DNA of 41,608 nt from Phaeoceros laevis (lineage: Eukaryota > Anthocerotophyta > Anthocerotopsida > Notothyladales): positions 1 to 41,608 of the forward strand of contig JBNGIQ010008428.1 in NCBI GenBank assembly GCA_049999765.1, given 5' to 3'. A program made the translations under genes and the position numbers. The notes under the pieces are model-generated. The model saw only the letters and a list, made by a program, of their open reading frames with translations. It searched no databases and was not told the DNA's origin. Each line of letters begins with the position of its first letter. The stretch's first letter is position 1. This document shows, one piece after another, positions 1 through 11,343 of this stretch.

Positions 1-170
1 ATGGTAGCTTCATTGATGTGCACTTGCTCAGCACTGATGTTCTGTGCAATAACTGGTGCTGTGTTTCAGAATGGCAGAGGTTTCATGCTAGATTTTACAG
101 GAGGGCGACAATCAGTGGTTTAGGTCCAAGCTGAAGTAGGAGATTGCATTTTTTGACCTAGGCTACTCAC

Positions 171-270
171 TCCAGGTTTCAGTTCGCAGTCATCGCTACC
201 TGGATGCTCAAACCTTGCAATCCAGGTTTCAGTTCGCAGTCATCGCTACCTGGATGCCCAAACCTTGCAA
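171..270. repeat. 50-bp direct tandem duplication (2 copies)
   Basis: Two adjacent 50-bp copies, 171-220 and 221-270, begin TCCAGGTTTCAGTTCGCAGT. They differ at one base (T at 208, C at 258). No target-site duplication or terminal inverted repeat is visible, so this looks like replication slippage or a recent local duplication rather than a transposon. Confidence 0.95.
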
Positions 271-1982
271 TGTGCTTGCCTGCAGCGGATGACCCGCTTA
301 GACGCGGGTGCAAAGTTCAGTCGGGTGTTGAAAGAGTTCACCTACGACGTCCAAGGTCCTTAAGATAACCATTTTTTGAAATTGGCTACAACTTCAACCC
401 TGGATTGAGAGCGTAGGCTGAATCTTGCGCAAGTTAGCCAAGCGTTTTCCTGAAGCTCCTGAGATTGTCCAAGTTTGTGCTGAAACGTGGATTGGATTTT
501 TTCAATGCCTGCTGGACTGCTAATGCTGAAAAACCCTGCAAAGCTCCACATACAATTTGGCACCACCAACGGGGACATTCCCAGCACGCCAGGAATGCTG
601 CCGGCAAGGGGCGCCATGCCTGCCGCCCCTGGCTCGACCAGCAGCCCCGTCCATGGCCAGCAGCCCCGGCCCGTCCAGCAGCTCGCCCACTAGCTCGCGT
701 CACCCCAACAGCCCCGGCCCTCCCGGGCAGTCACAATCCTGGCATGCTTGCCTGGCCAGCTGCCGGCCTGCAGGGCTCCCCGTCTGCCATGCCTGCCCGA
801 TCCCCGCAGCCCGCCCCTTTGCTCTCCGAGCCTGCCAGCTACCCGCAGCCCCGTCCAGCCATGCCTAGGCCAGCCTGCCTGGCCAGCTACCGCAACCGGC
901 GGCGCTGCTGTGCGCGGTGGGGCGAGGCTCTGCTGGGCCTAGGCGCGGCGCGGCGGTGCATCCAAAATCTGCAAGAGGGAGCGCCATAGCCCGAAGCTTT
1001 CAAACCTTGAAGCAACCATTCCGTCTAAAATCAAATCGCGTGGGGAGCCGGTGGCGTGAGTAGCCGGTCGCTGGAGTACTGAGAGAAAGGAGGAGAGGTA
1101 CGAGGAGAGATGGTATGCTGGAGGGAGAGCCATGGCGACATGCCATGGCGCGCGGCGGGCCCCGCACCTGGCGTACTGTTTTTTAGGCTCAGCCGCCGCT
1201 CATGGTCGGTTCACACTCAGCGACGATTACGCAAATCACAAGTAACACCGCAGCCGAAATATTTTAGACAAGTGGCACTCCATTACTTGGCAGTGGTTAT
1301 TGATTCGTAATCCGTCAATCAGAGCACGCCTTCCGCGTACAGTGGAATGTGGACCCCGCAGTCATCAATCATGTCGTGGGACCGCACTCTGGATGAGTGG
1401 CTCGGTGTGGCGCGCATGTAACTCTGGTGGGACATCCTTACCGATAGCTGCGGAGGCGATATTATCTCCCAAACTTTATGAAGGCGGGAAGGGGGGATTC
1501 ACACAGTCGCGCGACTCTCAAAAAGCAGAAGGGGGTGTTCCCGGAATCATTATTCAATCGGTAAGTGGATGCGGCGTGGATTTATGCATGCGGTTCTATG
1601 ATCACGCGCGCCCTTCCGTTGTCGACTAATGTATGACATTGTAACTATGTATGTGACTATGTACGTGATAATGATGCCAACCCAAGTAGTATAGCTATGT
1701 CTGTAGATATGTAGATATTTAGCTTATTCAAAAATTATTTTCTCTCTTAGTACTATCCTGGTTAGGTCTCTTATTTAGTTCATGTTCACACAATGAGTGA
1801 TGTCTCCATGCTTGTCTGCTACATAGCTTAATAGGCTAGTAATAGCTGCATACTCTACCTTCAAATATATTATGTTTGTTTGCTGAATTCATATTATATG
1901 GTCATATTATGTGAAGAAGCTCATTCATCTCCACTATTCATGGTTGGAGACTACATGGAGACTACAGTAGCATTGCTGCCCA

Positions 1983-2055
1983 GTGAATTAGGCAGACTAT
2001 CAAGACTATCAAGAAGCCCGGTGAATTAGGCAGACTATCAAGACTATCAAGAAGC
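1983..2055. repeat. 35-bp direct repeat, period 38
   Basis: Copies at 1983-2017 and 2021-2055 begin GTGAATTAGGCAGACTATCA. They are identical over 35 bp and separated by 3 bp. Each copy contains an internal near-duplicate (ACTATCAAG twice). Intergenic, no coding context. Confidence 0.93.
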
Positions 2056-2458
2056 AGTAGACTAGAAGGAGAGTCAAAGGGTGGGTTAAAGGCAAGAGGG
2101 GTTGGCTTAGGGTTGGCTTACTATGTGAAATTGAGGTTCACTAAGCTTGGTAGCTTGGTAGGGTTGCTCATAGAGGCATAGAAAATTGTGAGCTTGTTTC
2201 AAGGGGGAACAAGCCTCCCAACTTGAGAGTTCGCCCCTAGTTTTTATTTCCTTCTAAGTACCCCTCTTCAGCAACATGGTAGTGTCTCCAAGGGCCTCTT
2301 CGGGATTGCTTTCCTTGACTCCCCAAAGAGAATCAAGCCATGGGATAAAAGATCATCGTCATGGATGGTTTTAGCACAAAAAATGGAGAGGCAAAAGCAT
2401 CCTTAGACCCATCAAGAGGGTGTGTTGCAGGCGGGATGTCCAAAGCTGGCCCCTATGG

Positions 2459-2696
2459 TGAATGAACGAATGTATTCCAGTGTACTGTCCTTCGTACCGA
2501 AAAAGATGAATGAATGAATTCCAGTAGTGTCCTTCGTACAGTCCGGAATAAGTCCCAAAAAAGATGAATGGATGATATCCAGTATTGTCCTTTGTACACT
2601 CCGGAAAAGGTATCGGGCCCTGTAACCTGGTAATACGCGGATTTTCAGTCCGGAAAAAGTTATCGGCCCCTGTAACCTGGTAATACGCGGATTTTT
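2459..2696. repeat. Degenerate tandem array of nested units
   Basis: About four diverged units share the elements GATGAATGAATG, ATTCCAGTAGTGTCCTTCGTAC, AGTCCGGAA and CTGTAACCTGGTAATACGCG. The last two units (about 2600-2645 and 2650-2696) are nearly identical over 46 bp. The array is partly open on the minus strand because of the repeat composition; I do not treat it as coding. Confidence 0.85.
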
Positions 2697-3501
2697 CGGG
2701 TCGTCGATTTTTGACCACGTGTCTAATCTCCATCTCGAAAACCCTACCCGGTCTCGGCGTTCACCAACCATGGAAGAGAGCATTTTTTTACCCTTACGAC
2801 GGGATTTTTCTCTCTATCTGACGAAGGACGAGGGTACGAGGGTACAAAGACCTAGACTACGCTTTCCACCTCCAACCAACCAATGCTGGTTGCTTGCACG
2901 CGGTAGAATGGATGTCGAGCGGGTTGGGTTTCGCATTGTACCCAAGTGATCATCCCTATCACAAACGTGTGGACCATTAATATTTCGAACCCATAAGCAC
3001 GTAGTAAAATTCTTCTTGTTCTCAGAGTTCGAATTGGAGGCCTGATTCTGTCATTACTTTGTGGTCCGTTTCAAGAGACTTTAATTTATTGTTACTTTTG
3101 CAAGGTGAGGAATTGAGAATGTATGCTCAAGCACTTCACAGCAGATCCATAGACCTCTAAGAAGTCCACTTAATACCTACCAATTGTGAGGCAACCAAGT
3201 TTCCCACCAGGCAGTCTGTAAGATAGATGGCAATTGTTATGGCTACTATCAGGTCCACTGGCCCGGCGAACTAGACCTACCGCTTCGACACCACCTCGTA
3301 CAGGTGGTGGCAAGCTTATTTAGGAAGCAAGAACAAAGTGGGAGCTAACTAGAAATTTACATTCATAACCACTCGAACCTGAATCCCTTTTCTGGCTTTT
3401 CTGCGAACTGACAAATAGATTCCTATACCACCAGAAGAGTAGTAACTAATATTCGAGAAGATTGGGCTGAACATAACCGCTTCGGAACCGGAAGTAACCC
3501 C

Positions 3502-3557
3502 TTGGTATCATGACTGCAATTCAGTTGGATATCATGACTGTAATTCAGTTGGATATC
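3502..3557. repeat. 23-bp tandem repeat, two and a half copies
   Basis: Units at 3502-3524 and 3525-3547 plus a partial third share the core ATCATGACTG(C/T)AATTCAG. This is another example of the short adjacent duplications that recur across the spacers of this window. Confidence 0.9.
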
Positions 3558-3818
3558 ATCAACCCCCGCATCCAATTCAACCACAGCAGCCAATCATTTG
3601 TCAGGGGTACTACCGGCCTTCAGGTACGGTTCCACCATCATACAAGAGGAAGCACCACAGGAGTCTGGAGCTGATCATCCTGGCCGCTGCTGGTGTTTCC
3701 ATCAGTTCCCTGCAATTTCAGAGACATCAGCCAAGGCCAAATTGCAACCTAAAGTTCCATAGCTACCAAGACTCCGCTTCCCTAAGACACGAAAGAAGGG
3801 CTATGCGATGTCAGATGA

Positions 3819-6164
3819 TCAGCCCAGAAACGTGGAGAAATGTACCTTCCGCCGAGAACCAGAGACACTACCATTTGCTTCATCATGGACAGGCTGGGGG
3901 GCAACTCTGCTTGAACCAGCAGTCACACTGCCAGCAAAAACAGTAGCTGCTGAACTGCTTGCAGAGCTGCCCGAGCTTCCATGCCCATGTAAGTCTTGCA
4001 CAGGTACTGACTGCCTTGAGGAGTTTCCAGGATTAGAATCACTACTCCCACCTGAACGCAACGTGACTTCACCTCCTTCCTTGTGCTTATCAGTAGGTTC
4101 AAGTGATATACGTTCAAATACCCGAACGACACCGGCACTAACTTCACGAGCACGTGCACCAAGGTCTGCCATAGCACCGTTGCGAGCACGGAGTTTTTCC
4201 CTGAAGCCCCTTGTGGTCTTCGTGAACGACTCTCTGTACCTGCAGGAACATGTCTCTGTCGTGAGATCAAAGCCATGATAAAAAGGGACTATTGGAGTGC
4301 AGCTTATTAGTCTTCCGCACAGACCTTGAGGAAGCAGCTGCAAGCCGAGACTTGAAAGTTTCTGAAAATGAAGGTGCTTCAGAGGAGGATGTCTCATGGT
4401 GATTCTCTTCAGCAGTTTCTCCAAAGGACCTCGACCTGCAAGTTCACAATGGAACAAAAAAAAAAAAGGATCAAATTTTCTACCAACTCAACCAGCAAGC
4501 AACAGAGCATGGCATGGCAACACAAAGAAAGAAAATCAAGGTGCCAAGCCTACATCTAGAACTGCTCATACTGGATCATTCGGGTTTCGAGGAAAGACCT
4601 GAATGCATGAGCCTCCCCACTGCTACTCTCTGCCCTAGCAGTGTGGTTCATGGTCACATATGAGCGAGAAGCTGTACTGCCGGGCTGCCCACCAACTGGT
4701 AAAGAAAGAACTGGAGGATCATGGTGACCGATGATGAGAGGACCATGCGCTGCAGGTGGAGCATCTGTAGCTGCAGGGATAGTAGCGCTGGGTGCTGGTG
4801 CAGATGACGTGTTAGCCGGAACGATGACAAAATGTTGGTGACCTTGACCACCAGATGACCGGAATCTAATAGGATCCCTCCGTGCCAGCTGATGAGCTCT
4901 TCCCATTGCTGCTGCAGCCAGATGCTGCATAATTCGTTCTTCAAAATCGGAGTCATCTCCGTACGATGAAAACTGCAGCAATAGCACAATAGATTGAAAT
5001 GTGTCCCGGTCACCAAAAACAGCCTCCAAATAGAGGGCGACAAGTAGCCAACAGCAGACCACAAAATTTGGAACACACCCGATGAAACTCATAGTCCTCC
5101 AAAGGAGATCGCTGAAGCAGCGTAGAATGTTGCGCTCGATTTCTCCTTAGCGCCCTCTCTTGCTCCACTGCAGCAAGTAACTCTTGACTGTTGAAGCACA
5201 CAGGTCCACCATCACTTACTAGTAAGCTAAATGTCGAACACCATTAATTTCTAATGCTTGAACAAGGGGGAGCTACTACTGTACCAACTATCAAATATTA
5301 GTAACAGCCGTGTTACCCAGCAGTAACCGTTAGCTTCAAGACCGATTTTTGGTGAGTTAGCTTACCTATCCGGATCCTTCAAGCTCAATGGTTGCCAGCA
5401 CATGGGGCACTCTTTGCTCCTTTGGGACCTGGCAGCACCGCATGTATAATGAGTAAAAGCATATTTTAGTCATGGCTTGTATGACCAACATGACAATCTT
5501 CGGAAGGAATCATAGTGTGACTTTTCTAAGTCACACTACGATTCTTAGTCTACCACAGTCCCGAGGTGCTTCAAGAGCTAGGATACTTACATGGCATTCT
5601 AGCTGAAAAGTGGACACAATAGACTAGCAGATGCACACACTGGTTACAAGAAGGCTTGCAAATGAAAAACAAGACATTATTACCACTCCAAGATGCACTG
5701 CAGATGGTACTCATGCTTGCAACTCGTAACCTGCCACAACCACCAATCTCTCTTTGCTCAGTCTGCACGCCTCGGTCAGTGGGAACAACTCTCAATCCAA
5801 CTGCAACATGCAACAAACCAACACGGAAGAACACTGATGACTGAGGAACGCAGGCACAAGGTACAGAGTGAGTTCGCTAAACAACCAAAAAGCCCCTCGT
5901 TCTCTCAAGGTAGAAACACATGCCCAGGTTGGACCCTAGACACACTCTGACCACAAGGCAACACAAATTCAACCCCCAACCAATTGCATCCGGGTCAGGA
6001 ACCTCAATTTCTCCCACAAGATACACAGATCAATGCTAACGACACAAGCAACAAGGGAGCACCGTGGCGGGATCGTCGTCGCAATAGTTCTCGAGGCAGA
6101 TGCTGCAAGCATCGTCGCAAGCATCCTGCACCCCGCCTTCCACAAACTGCGCCGCAGATGTCAT
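3819..6164 (-). CDS. RHF1A/RHF2A-like RING-H2 E3 ubiquitin ligase
   Basis: Seven exons on the minus strand: 6164-6063, 5730-5684, 5428-5366, 5187-5079, 4972-4599, 4435-4325, 4239-3819. They join in frame to 408 aa; plant RHF proteins are about 370-380 aa. The RING-H2 domain is split over exons 1-3. I see C20, C23, C38, H40, H43, C46, C57 and C60 (CSICLENY, TSCKHEYHLQCILEW, ECPMCW). After it comes the RHF signature SQELLAAVEQER, a FEERIMQHLAAAAMGRA helix, a Ser/Pro-rich linker and the conserved C-terminal block RYRESFTKTTRGFREK...AMADLGARAREV. In Arabidopsis RHF1a/RHF2a promote degradation of the CDK inhibitor ICK4/KRP6 during gametogenesis; the same role here is inferred. The start ATG at 6164 is preceded by an in-frame stop; other RHF proteins carry about 20 more N-terminal residues. 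The exon 1 donor (ACG|GTGCTC) is weak. A 3' serine-rich tail extends beyond the Arabidopsis end. Confidence 0.9.
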
Positions 6165-7504
6165 CTGCTCCCGCAAAACCACACCAGACTACACCTCACC
6201 TCACCGAAGCCGCTGCCGCTCCTAACCCCAGCAGCTCCGGGTCAGCAATTCCCCAAACAATCGGGTACCCCACGAAATTCCAGCACCAGGCACAACAACG
6301 ACGGACGACCGACGAGACCCGACGGGCCAGGCGCGGCTGGAAAAGGTCCACGCGAGGCGGGGACAGCTGCTACTACTGCTGCCTGGAAGGGCCAAAAGCG
6401 GGGCGGAGGAAACCACACCCCGACAGAACACTCCCGAAGAGGGAAGGGAGACGGGAGGTTAGTGGAATGTGTCCGACGTCATGATGGGAGCATGTAGGTT
6501 ATCTGTGCCGCCATGGCCATCCGGCATGTGCCGTCCTTGACCGATTGGTCAAGTTCCTGCTTCCCACATCCCTGCGCTAATTTTATCCTGCCGCGAAAGG
6601 TACATATCCACCGTTCCGCCCACGTGTAGGGCGTTGGGCCGCGCTTGTTGAGAATATACGAGGTCCAGTCAGAACGAGACAAACCTCTTTTCACACGCGG
6701 CGGGTTACCAATAAGCTGACACAACAGCCACGACTTCAGCCACGTGTCGATCAGTGTGGAACCGGTCAGGAAAAGATGATGCATTTGTGGATTCGTATCG
6801 CTTCAAAGCCAAGAATGCAGGTGGCCTGTTCTGTAACCCTTTATTGCGATTTGAAAATTGCAAGGCTGAAAGCCTCCGAAAGAGTGGACACTAAGCCAGA
6901 ATCCAATTTTCTGCATAGGCGAATTCTCAACATTCCAAAGATGTGTATGTCAGGCTTGTACGTTGGGCTACACCGGCCGTGAGAAAAGCAGGCTCATTTC
7001 CTTAGACACGACAAAAAATGACATCTTCTGTACAGTATATGGCTTCAAGTGGGGGGCCCTTCCACAGGTTCTACAGTAAAAGGTTTTGGTTGACACTTCA
7101 GTTCGTAGACCGTGCCAGGGACTTCTCCGCAATATCTTCGGGCCTGAGCAAGTTAGCCATAGGATCGGTTCGGCTGATATCCAGGAATGGATAGGTAGGC
7201 TGCCTCTGCCCTTTTACAGCACTGTAATCAGTGTGCCTGGTGAAAGACTATGTCCACTTGTGTCCAAGAGCGAGTTTCGCACACCTTAAAGAAGCCAGGC
7301 AGAGGAGGGAAAACACCATGCCCACCACCTGGACTGTTGTGCATCATTTGAGCAAGGAATGAAATATATAACTTCCGTTCAGCATGTTTAAGAATTCTTG
7401 TGCAACTCTTTTTCGCAATTGTAGGGGAGCAAGGTGTCCGAAGATGGATAGTGCGCAGAAGTCCAAATTTGTGGAAACCACCCAGAAGGTGAGGAGTATG
7501 TCGA
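6165..7504. other. Spacer between RING-H2 gene 5' end and PPR gene 3' end
   Basis: This contains the 5' region of the minus-strand RING-H2 gene (GC-rich to about 6450) and the 3' flank of the minus-strand PPR gene (about 7000-7504). I recognise no further gene and no clear core promoter motif. Confidence 0.6.
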
Positions 7505-10500
7505 CTATGCACCCCCCTCTTTAAGCACAGCGTTCACCTTGACCAACAACTGACACAGCTCTTGCAGCTGGAAGTGGTTGGGGTCTGCTGCCATGAAAGT
7601 GTGGATATCCTGATGATGTCTGATCCAGCTCTCGCCAGGCTTCTTCCAGGCACATGCTTTTTGCCTCAATTCATCCATCTCATTTGCACTGTCCAACATA
7701 CCGGCGTCAGCATATATGTGTGACATCAATGCGTAAGCAGCACCATCTTTTGGTTGCAATGACACGGCGCTATCGAATGCCTGTTTCCCCAGCACCACCT
7801 TGCCATACTTTTGACAAGCACCCAACAAGCACAACCAGATGGCGAGATTAGGCTGCATAGGCATCGTCGAGAGCAGAGCGCTGACCCTGTTGAAAAGTCC
7901 GGCACGCCCAAGAAGGTCCACCATGGCGACGTAATGCTCTATGTCTGGAGCAATGCCATAGTCTTTGCTCATAGACTCGAAGTACTCAACACCTTTGCCC
8001 ACTAAGCCAGCATGACTACAAGCAGAGAGAAGCGAAAGAAATGTGGCCCCTTCTGGCTTAGGGCCTGCTTGTTGCATTTTTTCGTAACACTGCAGGCTTG
8101 CTAGACAGTTCCCCTCTCGTGAATAACCAGCTATCAATGCGGTCCATGAGACAACATCAGGCTGGGGCAGTGTGTCGAACACCGCCTGAGCATCCACCAT
8201 GCTAGCACACTTCCCGTAAGCATGAACGAGGGTTGTTAGAGCAACAAGGCTCAAAGCGCTTCCATCTGACACCAGAATGAGATGGATCTCCCTACATGCA
8301 TCCAAACTTCCTGTGTTACTGCACATTTGCAAGATGCATATCAGTGTGATCTCATTGGGACTCACGCCTTCCTCTTGCATCTGCTTGTAAAGCTGCAAAG
8401 CCTTTTGTGTTCCTCCCTGCCGGGCATGAGCTGCAAGGATTGCAGTCCATGACACCACATCATGCTGAGACAAACCATCGAACACGTTCTGTGCATCCAG
8501 GAGACTCCCACACTTCCCATACATAGTGATTAGCGAGTTACCAACAAAGACATCTGAACCATAACCCTTCCTCTGAGCGTCGGCGTGTAGAGTCCTCCCC
8601 TTCTCTAGATACTTCGCCTTATTGGAGTGCGGATCCACATCAACATCTGCTTCCTTCTCAGCAAGCAGGCTACATGCTTGGAATGTGCTCATAAAAGTCC
8701 TACCATCTGGACTCATGGCAACCTGCAGCATTTCTTCATACAGCTGCAGAACCTTCTCTGGTTGGCCATGTTGGACATAAGCGACAAGCATCCCGTTCCA
8801 TGACACGACATCTCGGTAGGACAACCCGGTGAAAACAGCCTCTGCATCTGCTAAACTCCCGCACTTTCCATACATACTGACAAGGGTGCTAGCTACAAAG
8901 ACATCTGAAACCAAGGCCTTCCTCTGAGCAGCAGCATGTACTGCTTTCCCCATTTGTAGATACATAGTTTTGGGGGACCGCACATTCACCACATCCACCA
9001 CATCCACCACATCCACCGCATCCTTTTCTTTCTCTGCGAGCATAGCAATCGCTTGCAGGACACTCACTGAAGTCCCATCATTAGGGCTTACAAATTCCTC
9101 ATGCATTTGCATGTACAGCTCCAGGGCCAACGCTGCTTGACCCTGCTGAGCGCAGGCAGCAAGCATTGCATTCCATGACACCACATTTCTCTGCAGCAAC
9201 TCATCGAACACGTGCCGTGCATCTAGCATGCTGCCACACTTTGCATACATACCAATGAGGGTATTACCAACAAAGACATCTGAGTCAAAGCCTGTCACCT
9301 GAGCGTGAGCATGCAGTGCCTTTCCCTTCATCAGCAACTCTATACTGTTGAATCTAATGTCCCCAGCAACACTTCTGTCCTTCTCCGCCATCATACCACA
9401 TGCTTGAAGCACACTCACAAATGTCCGTTCATTCGGATGCACAGTTTCCCGCAGCATGAGGTCATACAGCTCAAAGGCCTTCTCTGCTTGTTCCAGATGG
9501 ATGTATGCAGCAAGCATTGAATTCCAAGGGACTGCGTCCTCGTGGGGCAACCCCTCAAAAACATTTCGTGCATCTATGATGCTTCCACATTTGCCATACA
9601 CACTACTTAACGTACTACCAACAAACACATCAGAATGGTATCCCTTTTTCCAAGCATCAATGTGGACCGCCTTTGTTTGCACCATAGACTTCACTTTGAT
9701 GGATTGACCCTCCACCATGACATCTGATTCCTTCTCTGCACATGCTCCACTGGCTTGCAGAGCAATGATGACAGTTCGAGAGTTTGGACTGACACCTTCT
9801 TTCCACATCCTTACATACAGCTGCAAGGCCTTTTCTGGTTGGCCATGCTGAGTGTATGCTGCGAGCATGGCCGTCCATGTCACCACGTTTCGCTGAAGAA
9901 GCCCTTCAAACACAAGTTGCGCATCCCGTATGCTACCACACATAGCATACATGTGAATCAAACATGTACCTACAAATGGATTGGATAGACATTTATGCTT
10001 CACAGCCTCAGCATGAATTAACCTGCCTCCTTCCAGATCGGACATGCTGCCACAAGCTTGGAGCAAGGTTACGAAGGTGTATGTGTTCGGCTGTACACCT
10101 TCCTGTTGCATGCAGTGGTACATTCTCAGTGCCTCCCGACCTTGTCCTGCATCAGTGTACCCGGAAATCACAGCAGTCCAGGAGACAACAGATCGCTGCT
10201 GGAGTCTGTGAAACACCTGAAGTGCATCTGTTAAGCTTCCACACTTGACAAAAGTCTTTACCACCGAATCACCAAGGAAACTGGTGGACTCCAAGCCCTG
10301 CTCTGCCAAATGAGCATGCACTCGCTTGGCAAGAACCAGGGACTTTCTTTTGGTGCATTCTTTCAAGAGTAACCTGTAGATACTCACAGAAGGAGCAATA
10401 CCCTGCTCGCCCAGACGCTGTAGGACATCTAGCGCCCCTGCCAGTTGTCCCTCCTCGCACAGGTGAAGTTTGTGACATGGGCTAAACAAGGCACTCGGTT

Positions 10501-10546
10501 GCTGGGCATCCACCGTTACTGGTTCAGAATCAACCGACACGTCCAT
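7505..10546 (-). CDS. PLS-class PPR protein, E/E+ type, organellar RNA editing factor candidate
   Basis: A long uninterrupted frame of PPR repeats. At least seven S/P-type motifs of the form (D/N)VVSWxAM(L/I)AAY are each followed by LQLYxxMxxEGVxPN blocks, giving about seven P-L-S triads. They are followed by an E domain (SACSHAGLV, DIEHYVAMVDLLGRAG) and an E+ tail (GESWIRHHQDIHTFMAADPN), ending KEGGA where a DYW domain would begin. Such E+ proteins bind organelle transcripts and recruit a DYW deaminase in trans; that role is inferred. The first ATG is at 10546 (1013 aa). The frame stays open upstream to about 10675 without an ATG, and a good 3' splice site (CTTCGCTTGCAG) ends at 10616, so a short 5' exon with the transit peptide is likely. 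Four modules carry an extra 15-20 residue insertion starting AEKE or AEKD. Confidence 0.9.
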   Translation of the reverse strand: MDVSVDSEPVTVDAQQPSALFSPCHKLHLCEEGQLAGALDVLQRLGEQGIAPSVSIYRLLLKECTKRKSLVLAKRVHAHLAEQGLESTSFLGDSVVKTFVKCGSLTDALQVFHRLQQRSVVSWTAVISGYTDAGQGREALRMYHCMQQEGVQPNTYTFVTLLQACGSMSDLEGGRLIHAEAVKHKCLSNPFVGTCLIHMYAMCGSIRDAQLVFEGLLQRNVVTWTAMLAAYTQHGQPEKALQLYVRMWKEGVSPNSRTVIIALQASGACAEKESDVMVEGQSIKVKSMVQTKAVHIDAWKKGYHSDVFVGSTLSSVYGKCGSIIDARNVFEGLPHEDAVPWNSMLAAYIHLEQAEKAFELYDLMLRETVHPNERTFVSVLQACGMMAEKDRSVAGDIRFNSIELLMKGKALHAHAQVTGFDSDVFVGNTLIGMYAKCGSMLDARHVFDELLQRNVVSWNAMLAACAQQGQAALALELYMQMHEEFVSPNDGTSVSVLQAIAMLAEKEKDAVDVVDVVDVVNVRSPKTMYLQMGKAVHAAAQRKALVSDVFVASTLVSMYGKCGSLADAEAVFTGLSYRDVVSWNGMLVAYVQHGQPEKVLQLYEEMLQVAMSPDGRTFMSTFQACSLLAEKEADVDVDPHSNKAKYLEKGRTLHADAQRKGYGSDVFVGNSLITMYGKCGSLLDAQNVFDGLSQHDVVSWTAILAAHARQGGTQKALQLYKQMQEEGVSPNEITLICILQMCSNTGSLDACREIHLILVSDGSALSLVALTTLVHAYGKCASMVDAQAVFDTLPQPDVVSWTALIAGYSREGNCLASLQCYEKMQQAGPKPEGATFLSLLSACSHAGLVGKGVEYFESMSKDYGIAPDIEHYVAMVDLLGRAGLFNRVSALLSTMPMQPNLAIWLCLLGACQKYGKVVLGKQAFDSAVSLQPKDGAAYALMSHIYADAGMLDSANEMDELRQKACAWKKPGESWIRHHQDIHTFMAADPNHFQLQELCQLLVKVNAVLKEGGA
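8979..9022 (-). repeat. 9-bp coding microsatellite (Val-Asp-Val)n in PPR gene
   Basis: About four tandem copies of a 9-bp unit (CACCACATC on the plus strand) encode a run of DVV on the minus strand, inside one of the AEKE-type insertions between PPR modules. The length keeps the frame. It lies in a linker and not in a helical repeat core, so copy number could vary without destroying RNA binding. Confidence 0.9.
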
Positions 10547-11343
10547 GTACAGATTATTCAGCCATGGCAAATCCCTTATTACCCAACGCTGGAAGGCTTG
10601 GTGCCCGGGGCTTCCCTGCAAGCGAAGTGAAATTTGTGTCACAAACGGAACATTAAACCAACAGTGAAGTTTAGATCATCAATGTGCACAGCCACGGCGA
10701 GGATTCGAATTTCAGGATTAGAAGGTCCTGCCTTAGTGCCCCACAAATTCTGCCGAAGTTTTTCTGGTCTCCCACAAGAACTGCCTCCCCACCGTACAAT
10801 CCTCCTTGAACAAGATGACGACACCACCACGGCATGGAAAATCCAGGTGGGTGAAGCAAGGCACGACTCCGACATGGACAGTCCGGAACGAGCAAGGGAA
10901 GGAAAGGCGCAACAGAATCGCGCAAATCCCAGCACGCATTGCACTGCGTCATCATCCCCACAACTTGATCGAACAGATCTGACACTGGGCAGAAATCCGC
11001 GAGGAGCATAACCCTCGAGCAACTGAAGACCGGCACTCGACAAGCTACCTCAGTAGCAGTCTAGTATCGCCGATTCACCCTGGTAGACTAAAAGTCCGGA
11101 TAAGGTCCTAAATAAAGCTAGACTACTGGACGACCACTTTGTCACGAAGTTATGTTCTTCCTCCGTTCATCAGTCACCAGTAGAGTGACAGTGTCACCTG
11201 GATCCCGCCGCAGCCAAAAACGTTAGGTTATAGGGCAATGAGTTTGAAAGTTGGTCCCAGTTGTATCTGCAAGTCTGAGGTGCAGGCATCCGCTCGGGCC
11301 AGGCTTTGGTAGCAGGCCGACAGTTGTAGGTACTCCAGTTGCA
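10547..11343. promoter_or_regulatory. Divergent intergenic region between two PPR genes
   Basis: About 800 bp separate the first ATGs of two PPR genes transcribed away from each other. The part next to 10546 may contain an upstream exon of the minus-strand gene (see its 3' splice site at 10616). No clear TATA box is visible. A shared bidirectional promoter is an inference from orientation and spacing only. Confidence 0.4.

Larger units (their letters stand above)
1..3818. other. Gene-poor region, no gene recognised
   Basis: I recognise no protein family in any frame here. About 550-970 is a GC-rich, proline/alanine-coding low-complexity stretch with several overlapping open frames. It could be a promoter or leader of a gene beyond the left edge, but nothing proves that. 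1620-1900 is AT-rich. The rest holds short tandem duplications, listed separately, and unremarkable unique sequence. 3250-3818 lies directly 3' of the RING-H2 gene and probably contains its 3' untranslated region. Confidence 0.6.

Noticed and set aside
465-989. Several overlapping plus-strand frames rich in Pro, Ala and Arg
   Set aside because: GC-rich low-complexity DNA keeps several frames open at once; no domain, signal or conserved motif is visible.
2371-2783. Two minus-strand frames with internal repeats
   Set aside because: They run through the degenerate tandem array and owe their openness to repeat composition.
3808-4278. Plus-strand frame of 156 codons
   Set aside because: It is the antisense shadow of the last exon of the RING-H2 gene.
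11251-11343. Extension of the DYW-type PPR frame upstream of ATG 11344
   Set aside because: The upstream frame begins with TTG after an in-frame TGA at about 11245; 11344 is the first ATG.
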